From positions 114,218 through 178,217 of the forward strand of contig NZ_AFRW01000118.1 in assembly GCF_000220985.1 (NCBI RefSeq): DNA of 64,000 bases. Direction: 5' to 3'. Origin of the DNA: Nesterenkonia sp. F (GTDB lineage Bacteria; Actinomycetota; Actinomycetes; Actinomycetales; Micrococcaceae). Every line of letters starts with the position of its first letter. Within the stretch, counting starts at the first letter, position 1. The notes below the pieces were generated by a model that saw only the letters and a list, made by a program, of their open reading frames with translations, was not told the DNA's origin and searched no databases. Positions 38,570 through 47,072 of the stretch are shown one piece after another. Both the position numbers and the translations under genes were made by a program.

Positions 38570-38793
38570 GACGAACAACCTCCGTCGCTGTCTGAGCGAC
38601 GGAGCCTCCCCGCAGAAGTGCTCGGGCGGCACCGAGGACTTCCCACAACCGGCCCTTCATCTGGGACTGACCGGCCGTTGCGGTCCTCCAGCGGGGTGCC
38701 GTACTGCCGACCGGCTCTCTCCGGCGGGGATGTGCCTGCGGATGAGGCGGATGGGAGGCCAGGCCGCCGTCGAGGCGAGGTCGAGGGAAGCCA

Positions 38794-38809
38794 CGTTCCA
38801 CGGGAAACT
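38794..38809. promoter_or_regulatory. parS-like site 7
   Basis: CGTTCCACGGGAAACT, four mismatches; a degenerate copy. Confidence 0.4.
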
Positions 38810-38840
38810 GTCAGTCATCGCTGGATGAACTCCGGAGTCG

Positions 38841-38856
38841 TGTTTCCCGTGGAACA
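38841..38856. promoter_or_regulatory. parS site 8
   Basis: TGTTTCCCGTGGAACA, two mismatches. It lies about 40 bases upstream of a TAGAAT hexamer (38895-38900) that may be the parB -10 element, so ParB bound here could repress its own gene. Confidence 0.75.
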
Positions 38857-38955
38857 TCGTGGATGGGAAGTGGGGGCCGTACAGCTTAGGTCTTTAGAAT
38901 GGAGGAGTTGTCGACCGGGACGGTCGGTCTGGGCTCAGGAAGGTGGAGGGACTCC

Positions 38956-40716
38956 ATGACAGAACGGAAGCGGCGAGGGCTGGGGCGCGGCCTCGGTGCG
39001 CTGATCAACAGCGACGGCCAGGAGACTGAGGCGTCCGGCGCGACGGCGCATGCTGTCGCGGAGCCGGAGGGCTCGGAGGATGTTTCCCGTGAAACTCCGG
39101 TCGATGGTGCAGGATCTCCTGAGGTTGGCTCCGACGAGGGCACGTCGGAAGCCCCATCATCGGATGCGTCCGGAGGCCAGACCGTCGCAGCGAAGGTTTC
39201 GACGGGTGGGGAATCCGCTCACATGACTGAGGACGACGAAGCGTCGGCACCCGATGAGCAGCCGGACCCGGAAGACCAGCTGGAGTCGGGGGCGCAGGCC
39301 GCGCGAGAAGAGTCGGACTCCCCCGCCGACGAGTCGAGCGACGGCGTCGTGGTGCCGGAACGTCCGATCGATGTCTTCTTCTCCGCGAAGTCGCATCTGG
39401 ACACGCAGCGCGTTTCACGTGGAACGACCGGATCCACCACACGCACCACGAGCAGTCGCCGCGGCCGGGGAAACGGCCGGGTGGAGATGCCGGACGTTCT
39501 GGGCGATCGTGCACGCAGGAGCCCCCATTCCGCGGTGAGCACGGGATCCGCTCCCTCTGCCGCGTCGGCGGAGGACGTCGCGTCGAACGTCTACTCGGCC
39601 GACGCGACCGATGCGGCGGAGGCTCCGTCGTCTGCCCAGACGACGACGTCGCCCGCTGAGGGCACGGGCGGCGAATCTCCGACGAAGGATGCGCCCAGCA
39701 CCTCGGCCACGTCACAGAAGTTCTCTGCGCCGAAGCGGAGCACGAAGAGCTCGACCACCGAGGGCGCCTCGACGACCGGCTCAGGACCGGCCGATTCCGC
39801 GTCTGCGGAGGCGAACGGTGTTTCGCCGGACGCTGAGGCACCTCCCGCTGTTGCGGATACCGATGGCGTTTCACGTGGAACGGCTGATGCGGTCGACGGC
39901 GCAGAGTTCCGATCGGTGTCCGTCGAAGCCATCGTGCCGAACCCCCGGCAGCCCCGGCAGGAGTTCGACGAGGAGGACATGGCCGAGCTGGTGCACTCCG
40001 TGCGCGAGATCGGGGTTCTGCAGCCGATCGTCGTCCGGCGGATCGCCGAGGATCAGTACGAGCTGGTGATGGGCGAGCGCCGGTGGCGCGCCTCGAAGGC
40101 GGCGGAGCGGTCGGAGATCCCTGCGATCATTCGGGCGACGGATGACATCGACCTGCTCCGCGATGCGCTGCTGGAGAATATCCACCGCTCCGAGCTCAAT
40201 CCGTTGGAGGAGGCCGCGGCCTACCGGCAGCTGCTGGACGATTTCCAGTGCACCCAGGACGAGCTCGCCACGCGCATCGGGCGCTCCCGGCCGCAGATCA
40301 GCAACACCCTGCGTCTGATGAAGCTGCCGCCGGGGGTCCAACGTCGCGTGGCGGCCGGAGTCCTGTCCTCTGGCCATGCTCGGGCGCTGCTGGGTCTCTC
40401 CACGCAGGGGCAGATGGAGGAGCTCGCCGCACGCATCGTGGCGGAGGGACTCTCCGTCCGTGCGACGGAGGAAGCCGTGACGATGATGCAGCAGCCGCAG
40501 GATGAGGCTGACGTTTCACGTGAAACGGCCGATCGGCTCCCATCGAACACCCGATATCAACAGTTGGACGAGTACGCTGACGCGCTCACCGACCGACTCG
40601 ACACTCAGGTGAAGATCACCCTCGGCGCGCGCAAGGGACGCATCGCGATCGACTTCGGCTCCATCGAGGATCTGCACCGTCTGATGGAGATGATCGGACA
40701 GTCGCAGAACAGCTGA
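38956..40716 (+). CDS. parB: Chromosome partitioning protein ParB with a long low-complexity insertion
   Basis: A 586-residue ParB, against the usual 300-400. Residues 1-20 hold the ParA-contacting motif [13 protein letters not shown]. About 300 residues of Ser/Thr/Ala/Glu/Asp-rich sequence follow. The CTPase/ParB domain starts near residue 320 ([15 protein letters not shown]) with GERRWRA near 372 and [13 protein letters not shown]. The HTH ([23 protein letters not shown]) is near 435, and a C-terminal dimer domain ends [14 protein letters not shown]. Four parS sites lie within the gene, giving VSRET or VSRGT peptides near residues 43, 153, 305 and 520. ATG 38956 has GGAGGG five bases upstream. 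Confidence 0.95.
   Translation: MTERKRRGLGRGLGALINSDGQETEASGATAHAVAEPEGSEDVSRETPVDGAGSPEVGSDEGTSEAPSSDASGGQTVAAKVSTGGESAHMTEDDEASAPDEQPDPEDQLESGAQAAREESDSPADESSDGVVVPERPIDVFFSAKSHLDTQRVSRGTTGSTTRTTSSRRGRGNGRVEMPDVLGDRARRSPHSAVSTGSAPSAASAEDVASNVYSADATDAAEAPSSAQTTTSPAEGTGGESPTKDAPSTSATSQKFSAPKRSTKSSTTEGASTTGSGPADSASAEANGVSPDAEAPPAVADTDGVSRGTADAVDGAEFRSVSVEAIVPNPRQPRQEFDEEDMAELVHSVREIGVLQPIVVRRIAEDQYELVMGERRWRASKAAERSEIPAIIRATDDIDLLRDALLENIHRSELNPLEEAAAYRQLLDDFQCTQDELATRIGRSRPQISNTLRLMKLPPGVQRRVAAGVLSSGHARALLGLSTQGQMEELAARIVAEGLSVRATEEAVTMMQQPQDEADVSRETADRLPSNTRYQQLDEYADALTDRLDTQVKITLGARKGRIAIDFGSIEDLHRLMEMIGQSQNS
39081..39096. promoter_or_regulatory. parS site 9 (inside parB)
   Basis: TGTTTCCCGTGAAACT, two mismatches. 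Encodes VSRET. Confidence 0.7.
39411..39426. promoter_or_regulatory. parS site 10 (inside parB)
   Basis: CGTTTCACGTGGAACG, three mismatches, all outside the central CACGTG. Encodes VSRGT. Confidence 0.65.
39867..39882. promoter_or_regulatory. parS site 11 (inside parB)
   Basis: CGTTTCACGTGGAACG, identical to site 10. Encodes VSRGT. Confidence 0.65.
40512..40527. promoter_or_regulatory. parS site 12 (inside parB)
   Basis: CGTTTCACGTGAAACG, a perfect 16-bp palindrome containing the full 14-bp parS core GTTTCACGTGAAAC. Encodes VSRET between the HTH and dimer domains. Confidence 0.9.
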
Positions 40717-40771
40717 TCCGTCCTCGGGGTCGGTCGAACAGCCTCTGGGGAGGGGAGCAGCCCGAACGCAT

Positions 40772-40809
40772 GAAGGCCCCGGGTCCGCCGTCGCGGATCC
40801 GGGGCCTTC
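40772..40809. terminator. Bidirectional terminator between parB and trxA
   Basis: A 17-bp stem with one mismatch (GAAGGCCCCGGGTCCGC with GCGGATCCGGGGCCTTC) and a 4-nt loop, between convergent genes. Confidence 0.8.
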
Positions 40810-40826
40810 GTCGTGTTCAGCGCTGG

Positions 40827-40842
40827 TGTTCCACGTGGAACA
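40827..40842. promoter_or_regulatory. parS site 13
   Basis: TGTTCCACGTGGAACA, a perfect palindrome with two symmetric mismatches to the consensus, between the terminator and the trxA stop. Confidence 0.8.
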
Positions 40843-40856
40843 CCAGGACGTGGGAG

Positions 40857-41183
40857 TCAGCCGAGGAAGTCGGCGAACTCCTGCTCGAGCGCCTGCTTCG
40901 GCTTGGCGCCGATCGAGGAGATGACGTGCTCGCCATCCTTGAATCCGTAGACGGCAGGGATGGAGGTGATGCCGAACTTGGCGGCGGTGCCGGGGTTCTC
41001 GTCGACGTTGAGCTTCACCACCTCGATGGACTCCGGGTTCTCGGTCGCCAGTTCCTCGAGGATCGGGGTGAGCATGCGGCACGGGCCGCACCACTCGGCC
41101 CAGAAGTCGACGATGACCGGCTTGTCAGCCTGGAGGACGTCCTGGTCGAAGCTTTCGTCGGTGACACTCTTGAGGTCTGCCAT
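40857..41183 (-). CDS. trxA: Thioredoxin
   Basis: A 108-residue cytosolic disulfide reductase. The active site WAEWCGPCRM is at residues 28-37 and the cis-Pro loop is TSIPAVYGFKDG near residue 75. It is 41 bases downstream of trxB, the reductase that recycles it with NADPH, and both form one operon. Confidence 0.98.
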   Translation of the reverse strand: MADLKSVTDESFDQDVLQADKPVIVDFWAEWCGPCRMLTPILEELATENPESIEVVKLNVDENPGTAAKFGITSIPAVYGFKDGEHVISSIGAKPKQALEQEFADFLG

Positions 41184-41224
41184 GGTGTCTGTCCTTTCGT
41201 GCGGTACGTGAGCGGGGGAGGAGT

Positions 41225-42217
41225 TCAGGCCGTCGGGGCGACGAGGTGGGCGGCGTCGGCCTCAGCGGAGTCTGCCGCGGAAGCGAGCCAGTGCTCGACG
41301 TCGATGGCGGCGACGCAGCCGGAGCCGGCCGCGGTGACCGCCTGGCGGTAGGTCGGGTCGAGGACGTCGCCCGCGGCGAAGACACCGGGCAGCGAGGTCC
41401 TCGACGACCGCCCCTCGACCTGGACGGTGCCGTCTGCGGTCAGGTCGAGCTGGTCAGCGAAGAGCTCGACTCGCGGGTCATGACCGATAGCCACGAAGAG
41501 TCCTGTCACATCCAGCGTCGACTCCTCGCCGGTGACAGTGTCTTTCAACGCGAGGGAGCTGACTTTGCCCTCGCCGCGGACCTCGGTCACCTCGGAGTTC
41601 CAGACGAAGTCGATCCGTTCGTTCGCCATGGCCCGGTCGACCATGATCTGCGAGGCGCGCAGGCTGTCCCGGCGGTGGACGACGGTGACCTTGGAGGCGA
41701 ACTTGGTCAGGAAGAGGGCTTCCTCCATCGCAGAGTCGCCGCCGCCGACGACGGCGATGTTCTGCTCGCGGAAGAAGAAGCCGTCGCAGGTGGCGCACCA
41801 GGAGACTCCGTGGCCGGAGAGCTCCTTCTCTCCGGGAACTCCCAGCTCCCGGTAGGCCGAGCCGGTGGAGAGGATGACCGCCCGGGCCCGCACGACCTCG
41901 CCGGTTCCCAGGGTGATCTCCTTGATCGGCGCGTCCAGGCGCAGCGCCGTGGCGTCCTCGCGCCGGACGTCGGCGCCGAAGCGGGTGGCCTGCTCCTCCA
42001 TCTTCATCATGAGGTCCGGGCCCATCACACCGTCGGGGAAGCCGGGGTAGTTCTCCACGTCGGTGGTGTTCATGAGCTCTCCGCCCGTGGTCACCGAGCC
42101 GGCCAGCATCACCGGCTGCAGGTTCGCGCGGGCGGTGTAGGTCGCGGCGGTGAAGCCGGCCGGGCCGGAGCCCACGATCACCACGTCATGCACCTGGTCG
42201 GGGATCTGTTCAGTCAC
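41225..42217 (-). CDS. trxB: Thioredoxin-disulfide reductase
   Basis: A 330-residue NADPH-dependent flavoprotein that reduces thioredoxin. The FAD motif is [20 protein letters not shown] near residue 12, the redox-active pair is CATC near residue 145, the NADPH motif is [13 protein letters not shown] near residue 160, and the FAD C-terminal motif is [24 protein letters not shown]. The GTG at 42217 gives the normal family start; the ATG upstream would add 40 unrelated residues. TATAGT on the minus strand at 42285-42290 may be its -10. Confidence 0.97.
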   Translation of the reverse strand: MTEQIPDQVHDVVIVGSGPAGFTAATYTARANLQPVMLAGSVTTGGELMNTTDVENYPGFPDGVMGPDLMMKMEEQATRFGADVRREDATALRLDAPIKEITLGTGEVVRARAVILSTGSAYRELGVPGEKELSGHGVSWCATCDGFFFREQNIAVVGGGDSAMEEALFLTKFASKVTVVHRRDSLRASQIMVDRAMANERIDFVWNSEVTEVRGEGKVSSLALKDTVTGEESTLDVTGLFVAIGHDPRVELFADQLDLTADGTVQVEGRSSRTSLPGVFAAGDVLDPTYRQAVTAAGSGCVAAIDVEHWLASAADSAEADAAHLVAPTA

Positions 42218-42424
42218 GAGGTCGCGTCCTTCGAGGTCGAGGAGGAATGGACGGACGGCCGCTGTCGGAGCCGTCAGTGGTGAAACTATACGAGGCCGGA
42301 GGGTATTCCGTCCCCGATGACGCCGTGAGCGCCTCATGACCGGACGCCTCCGGACCTGTCCGACGACCTGAGCGGCTCGCGACCGTCTGAGGAGGGGGCA
42401 GGGTGCCGGCCGGGCGGGTCGAGG

Positions 42425-42443
42425 CCTGTGCGCGGCGCACAGG
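42425..42443 (-). terminator. Short terminator hairpin of the murJ-pseudokinase operon
   Basis: A 7-bp perfect stem, CCTGTGC with GCACAGG, and a 5-nt loop, 25 bases beyond the stop at 42468. Confidence 0.45.
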
Positions 42444-42467
42444 CGGTCCTCGGTGTCGGGGCGGAGG

Positions 42468-44351
42468 TCAGCGGCCTTCGACCGCGATCTCGCCGACGGT
42501 CAGCGAGTACGGCAGGTCCGCGTTGCCGGGGCTGGTCTGCAGGGGCAGCGCCGTGGTGCGGATGATGACGTACTGCCCCTCGGCGGGCTCCTCGAGCTCG
42601 ACCGTGGTGTCGTTCCAGTTCCAGGTGCCGGTGCCCACGCTCGTCGCCCCCTCGCCGGAGGCGGAGTCGCCGACGAGCACCTCGAAAGAGCCGCCCTCGG
42701 TGTCGGTCTGCTGCGAGAGCGTCACCGCGGTGACCTCCGCGCTCTCCTCGAGCTCCACCACCAGGTCCAGCTGGGAGGCGAAGCCGCCGAACTCGGCGGA
42801 GCCGTAGTTGAAGGTGGTCCAGGTGCTGGACGGATCGTCGTCGATCAGGTTCGGCAGCTGTCCGTCGGTCTCGGCGTTCAGACCCGGGCTGTCCGGCACC
42901 TCGCGGGTGACGCCGCTGAGTGCCAGCGGCTCGGCCTCAGCGGGTTCGCTGGGCGAGGGGGAGTCCGACGGCGACTCCGCCGCGGACTCGGAGGACTGCT
43001 CCGACGGCGACACATCGCCGGATCCCTCCGTCGTCTCCTCGGCGGAGGAGTCCGCCCCGGCCTGGCTGTCGGGCGCCTCGGCGCCGCGCAGCTGCAGGAA
43101 GGCCGCGACGGCGCCGACCAGCACGAGGGCGGCCAGGGCGGCCAGCGCCACCCAGCGTCCGGCCCCGCCGGAGCGCTCGGAGTCCTCGGACGGCTCAGGT
43201 TCTTCGGCGTCCCCATCGGCTCCGGCCGATCCGCCGGCTGCCGCGGCGACGCCCGGGAAGCCGGCCGCGGCAGGCTCGTCGCGTGCGTCGTCGTCGCGGC
43301 CGATCGGTCTGATGAGACCGGTGAAGCTGGGGCGGTCCTGCTCGACCTGCGCGGCCGCGGGCACCGACTGCACATCAGCCGGCGGAGTCGTCGGCGGAGC
43401 AGCCGGCGGATCGTCGATGACCTCCTCGTCCCTGGCTTGCCGCTCCAGTGCGTCGAGGTCCGCGTCCGCGGCGTCGGGTGCGGAGCTCGCCGCGGCGGCC
43501 GCCGAGACGTCGCCGGCGGCGCCGTCGTCGGCGTCGTCACCCACGAAGGCTGCCGAATCGGTCGAGAGTCCGGCATCGGGGGTCGCGGGGCTCTCCTCCT
43601 CCGGGCCCCCGGGCGTCGCGGTCCCGGCGGTGAAGGCCTCGTCGGTGTCCGCCTCGGCGCGGGAGTCGACCACCTCGAGGTCGTCCAGCGCGCCGCCGGA
43701 GGAGCCGGCCAGGGCTCCCGCCGCCGCGGAGGCGGCCTCGGAGGTCTGCGCCCCGGCATGGTCCGGCGCCTCGGCGACGAGTCGGTCAGCGTCCCTGTCA
43801 GTTCTCAAGCGACGGTTGATGCTGTCGGAGACGCGGGAGAGGAAGGCCGGACGGCCGCGGCGGAAGCGTGTGCCGGCGTCCTCGGGCTCTTCCCCGGTCT
43901 CGCCGTCGGACTCGGCGAGGTGGTCCTGCAGCTCGGCGTAGTACTCCTCGTCGTCGGCGTAGGTCTCCGGCTCCATCACCCGGGACTGGCCGAAGAGCTC
44001 CTGGCCCAGCGAATCGGTGAAGAACGGCTCCACGAACGGCGCGGCGTCGGGGACGACCAGGTCGAGCAGCTCGTTGGGGTGGGTCAGCGTGGAGATCAGA
44101 TAGGTGCGGTCCGCCGACAGGCCGAGGTCGAGCACCTGCACCTCGGACGTCCGGTCGCCGGTGGCCAGCTCGCGCGCCGAGGTCGCGACCTGCTTCGCAT
44201 TGGCCGTCGAGGCGAGCAGCACGCTCACCTCGCGATTGAGCACCTGGTCGACGGCCTGGAAGACGATGTCCTGATCCGCAGAGGTCACCACATGATGGGT
44301 GATGCGATAGCGTCCGCCCACCACATCGCCGACGCCGAACGGCTGGGTCAC
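42468..44351 (-). CDS. Pseudokinase-like membrane protein with C-terminal discoidin-like domain
   Basis: A 627-residue protein. The N-terminus [29 protein letters not shown] resembles the N-lobe opening of Ser/Thr kinases, with no catalytic HRD or DFG motif visible. About 200 residues of acidic Ala/Asp/Pro-rich linker follow. One transmembrane helix lies at about residues 397-420. After a Ser/Glu/Pro stalk, the last 150 residues ([23 protein letters not shown]) look like a discoidin/F5-8C sugar-binding fold. It follows murJ by 47 bases with AGGAGG before GTG 44351. In mycobacteria MurJ (MviN) carries a fused pseudokinase; here the partner is a separate gene. A link to lipid II flipping is inferred. 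Confidence 0.7.
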   Translation of the reverse strand: MTQPFGVGDVVGGRYRITHHVVTSADQDIVFQAVDQVLNREVSVLLASTANAKQVATSARELATGDRTSEVQVLDLGLSADRTYLISTLTHPNELLDLVVPDAAPFVEPFFTDSLGQELFGQSRVMEPETYADDEEYYAELQDHLAESDGETGEEPEDAGTRFRRGRPAFLSRVSDSINRRLRTDRDADRLVAEAPDHAGAQTSEAASAAAGALAGSSGGALDDLEVVDSRAEADTDEAFTAGTATPGGPEEESPATPDAGLSTDSAAFVGDDADDGAAGDVSAAAAASSAPDAADADLDALERQARDEEVIDDPPAAPPTTPPADVQSVPAAAQVEQDRPSFTGLIRPIGRDDDARDEPAAAGFPGVAAAAGGSAGADGDAEEPEPSEDSERSGGAGRWVALAALAALVLVGAVAAFLQLRGAEAPDSQAGADSSAEETTEGSGDVSPSEQSSESAAESPSDSPSPSEPAEAEPLALSGVTREVPDSPGLNAETDGQLPNLIDDDPSSTWTTFNYGSAEFGGFASQLDLVVELEESAEVTAVTLSQQTDTEGGSFEVLVGDSASGEGATSVGTGTWNWNDTTVELEEPAEGQYVIIRTTALPLQTSPGNADLPYSLTVGEIAVEGR

Positions 44352-44398
44352 GGGTCCTCCTGAGAATAGCCGGTCGATCTGCTCCCTGCCCGGCCACC

Positions 44399-46258
44399 TT
44401 ACCGGACCGGCGGCGCCAACCTCCTCAGTGCGGGGAGGCGCCGGGAGAGCGTCTCGACGAGGTCGCCGAACTCCGGCACGCGCAGCGCCCGCAGCAGCAC
44501 CAGGAACGCCGCGGCCATCGTCGCACCCACCGCCGCGCAGGTGATCACCGCGGTGCCGATGGACTGCCAGGCGAAGCCGAGATCGGCACCGGTGCGGTAG
44601 CCGCCGAGCAGCCAGAGCACCGCGACGCCGACGACGCCGGCGCCCGCCGCGGCCCAGCCGGCCCGGGCGTAGGAGGCCGCCACCGAGCCGACGTCGAAGG
44701 AGCCCCAGCGACGGACGACGCGCACATGGCAGATCACATACTGGACCACGTGCAGCGCGGAGAACATCCCCACCACGATGAACGGCAGCGCGGTGTTCGG
44801 CAGCACGGCGGCCAGGCTGTGCGAGATGGTCAGTCCGAGGCCGACGATGATCGTCTGCACCAGCATCGGGGTGCGCGCGTCCTCGGCGGAGTAGAAGACG
44901 CGCATCAGGTAGAAGTTCGCCGAGCGGAAGGGCATGCCCAGCGCCAGCAGCACCAGCAGCTGGGCGATCGCCGCGCCGGAGAGCACCGAGGCGCTCGAGG
45001 AGCCGCCGAAGAGCCGGCCCAGCGGACCGGCGAGCACCAGGATGGCGATCATGCAGAACATCACCGGCAGTGCGAACATCCGCAGCCCGCGGTTGATGAT
45101 GTCGCGGACCTCGCCCAGCCGGCCGAGGTCCATCGAGCGGGCCAGCTGGTTGAACAGCACCGTGGCCATCGAGAGCACGAAGACCGAGTGCGGCAGCACG
45201 GCGATGAGCTGGGCGGCGTTGGCGGCGTACTCGCCGGGGATCGACGGATCCCCGCCGGCGTCCTGTCGGCTCGCCGTCGCTCCGGAGATCAGCCGCATGT
45301 AGAGCAGGTTGCCGATGTTGGAGATCAGCATGGTCACCAGCGTCCAGGCCGCGATCTGTCCGGTGGCGCGCAGCCCCAGGCCCCGCCAGCCGAAGCGCGG
45401 CCGCAGCGGGATCCCCAGCGTGCGCAGCGGCCACAGCAGGATCAGCGCCTGGGCGATGATGCCGATCGTGTGGCCCGCGCCCAGCCAGACGGTCTGCGCG
45501 GTGGTCCACTCGGCCAGCTGATCGCCGCCGGCGGCGTAGGCGCTGAACACCGCGATGTAGGAGCCGATCACCGTGATGGCGATGAGGTTGTTCAGCACCG
45601 GCGCCCACATGTACCAGCCGAACTTGGCATTGGCGTTGAGGACCTGGCCGATCACCGCGTAGAGGCCGTAGAAGAAGACCTGCGGCAGCGTCCAGACGGC
45701 GAAGGAGGTGCCCAGCGCGAGCATCGGCTCGGACCAGTCCTTGGTCAGCGCGGTCATCAGCGGATAGGCCAGCGCGGTGATCAGCAGCGTGGCCGCGGCC
45801 AGCACGATCGTCGCCAGGGTGAGCAGCCGCGAGGTGTAGTCGGCGCCGCCGTCGGAGCGTTTCGCCGCCTTGATCAGCTGCGGGACCAGCACGACGTTGA
45901 ACATGCCGCCGGCCAGCAGCATGTAGATGACGTTCGGGACGGTGTTGGCCTTCTCGAAGACGTCGGCCACCAGGGCGGTGCCGCCCAGGGCGACTGCCAG
46001 CAGCATGGTGCGCACGAAGCCCAGCAGCCGCGAGATCAGCGTCCCGGAGGCCATCAGGGCACTGGCCCGGGCCATGCCGCCGGCGGGGACGTGGGAGTCC
46101 TCGACGGCGGGCGTCTCGCCGGTGGTCTCGACGGCGGCCTCGGCCGGGGCGCCCGCGTGCTGCGCGGAGGGCGCGGCGGGGGATTCTGCGGTGCGGGACG
46201 CGCCGGAATCGTCTCCGGAGGAGTTCCGGGCTGCGTCGCGGGGGGAAGTCGGCTGCAT
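44399..46258 (-). CDS. murJ: Lipid II flippase MurJ (MviN)
   Basis: A 619-residue MOP-superfamily protein moving lipid II across the membrane for peptidoglycan synthesis. The first 60 residues are disordered. The core begins ASALMASGTLISRLLGFVRTMLLA, the MurJ hallmark, and contains about 14 hydrophobic helices. The central-cavity Arg and Asp residues of the family (for example AGGMFNVVLVPQLI) are recognisable. The ATG at 46258 lacks a clear ribosome-binding site; an internal ATG near residue 62 is possible but would drop only the disordered tail. Confidence 0.93.
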   Translation of the reverse strand: MQPTSPRDAARNSSGDDSGASRTAESPAAPSAQHAGAPAEAAVETTGETPAVEDSHVPAGGMARASALMASGTLISRLLGFVRTMLLAVALGGTALVADVFEKANTVPNVIYMLLAGGMFNVVLVPQLIKAAKRSDGGADYTSRLLTLATIVLAAATLLITALAYPLMTALTKDWSEPMLALGTSFAVWTLPQVFFYGLYAVIGQVLNANAKFGWYMWAPVLNNLIAITVIGSYIAVFSAYAAGGDQLAEWTTAQTVWLGAGHTIGIIAQALILLWPLRTLGIPLRPRFGWRGLGLRATGQIAAWTLVTMLISNIGNLLYMRLISGATASRQDAGGDPSIPGEYAANAAQLIAVLPHSVFVLSMATVLFNQLARSMDLGRLGEVRDIINRGLRMFALPVMFCMIAILVLAGPLGRLFGGSSSASVLSGAAIAQLLVLLALGMPFRSANFYLMRVFYSAEDARTPMLVQTIIVGLGLTISHSLAAVLPNTALPFIVVGMFSALHVVQYVICHVRVVRRWGSFDVGSVAASYARAGWAAAGAGVVGVAVLWLLGGYRTGADLGFAWQSIGTAVITCAAVGATMAAAFLVLLRALRVPEFGDLVETLSRRLPALRRLAPPVR

Positions 46259-46337
46259 CGGCTGTGACTATAGCGCCTCCGCCGGTGCGACGGCTCGACG
46301 GGGCGCGCGACGGCGGACCCGGTGACCCGCCCGACGG

Positions 46338-46883
46338 TCAGAGCGTGTCGTCGATGACCTGCCGGGCGGCGGTGACGATGCGGCGCTCGTTCGGGAAGGA
46401 CAGCCGGCGCTCGAGGTCGTCCAGGGCGACCCAGGCGACGTCGACGGCCTCATGGTCCGGATCGTTCTCCGTGGTCAGCTCCCCGCCGACGGCCTCCAGC
46501 AGGAAGTGGTGGACTGTCTTGTGCACCCGGTGCGTCGGCACGGTGAACCAGTACTCGATGCTGCCCAGCGTGGTGAGCACGCTGCCGGAGATGCCGGTCT
46601 CCTCCTCGACTTCGCGCACGGCCGCGGACGCGTGGTCCTCGGGTCCCTCCGGGTGGCCCTTGGGCAGGCACCATTCGAGCCGGCCGCCGCGGTTGTAGCG
46701 GGCGATGATCGCGACCTCGAAGCCGGAGACGGCCGGGCGGATCACCACGCCGCCGGCGCTGACCTCCTCGACGGTCGGCAGGCCTCCGGCGTGCCGACCG
46801 GGCCGGTCCGCCGACGCGCGTCGCGCGCCCACTGACGCAGTCAGCGGGGTGCAGCGTTCGCCGCCGGCTCCGGTTCCTGTCAT
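46338..46883 (-). CDS. NUDIX hydrolase
   Basis: A 181-residue enzyme hydrolysing a nucleoside diphosphate linked to another moiety. The NUDIX box GHPEGPEDHASAAVREVEEETG follows the pattern Gx5Ex7REUxEExGU exactly. VSAGGVVIRP precedes it and a helical C-terminal VALDDLERRLSFPNERRIV follows. It lies divergent from the CCA-adding enzyme and upstream of murJ (79 bases). The substrate cannot be predicted. Confidence 0.92.
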   Translation of the reverse strand: MTGTGAGGERCTPLTASVGARRASADRPGRHAGGLPTVEEVSAGGVVIRPAVSGFEVAIIARYNRGGRLEWCLPKGHPEGPEDHASAAVREVEEETGISGSVLTTLGSIEYWFTVPTHRVHKTVHHFLLEAVGGELTTENDPDHEAVDVAWVALDDLERRLSFPNERRIVTAARQVIDDTL

Positions 46884-47072
46884 GAACACCACTCTAGCGC
46901 TCGCAGGTCGTGGACCCGCGCCGGCGTCGCCGGGGTCCGCCCCGACCGGCGCGCTGGTGGGCGACCCGCCGACGTCGCGGCGTCGACGGGAGCGTCGGGG
47001 CCGGCGGCGGAGGGGGGTTCCGGAGGGGGTTCGGGAGGGGTGCGGAGAGGCTGTGCGAAACTGTCTGACGTC

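Larger units (their letters stand above)
36780..38955. other. 2.1-kb gene-free parA-parB interval with DnaA-box array and parS sites
   Basis: The interval contains a parA terminator, a 10-bp inverted repeat, an array of five 13-bp-spaced DnaA-box-like sites and eight parS-like palindromes. The open frames in it have no recognised domains, no ribosome-binding sites, and their only recurring motifs (for example VSRET, FHGKH) come from the parS sequences themselves. I conclude it is centromere/regulatory DNA. Confidence 0.7.

Noticed and set aside
38225..38959. A 244-residue plus-strand frame before parB
   Set aside because: No domain; it overlaps several parS-like sites and ends inside the parB start. 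Composition is unlike neighbouring proteins.
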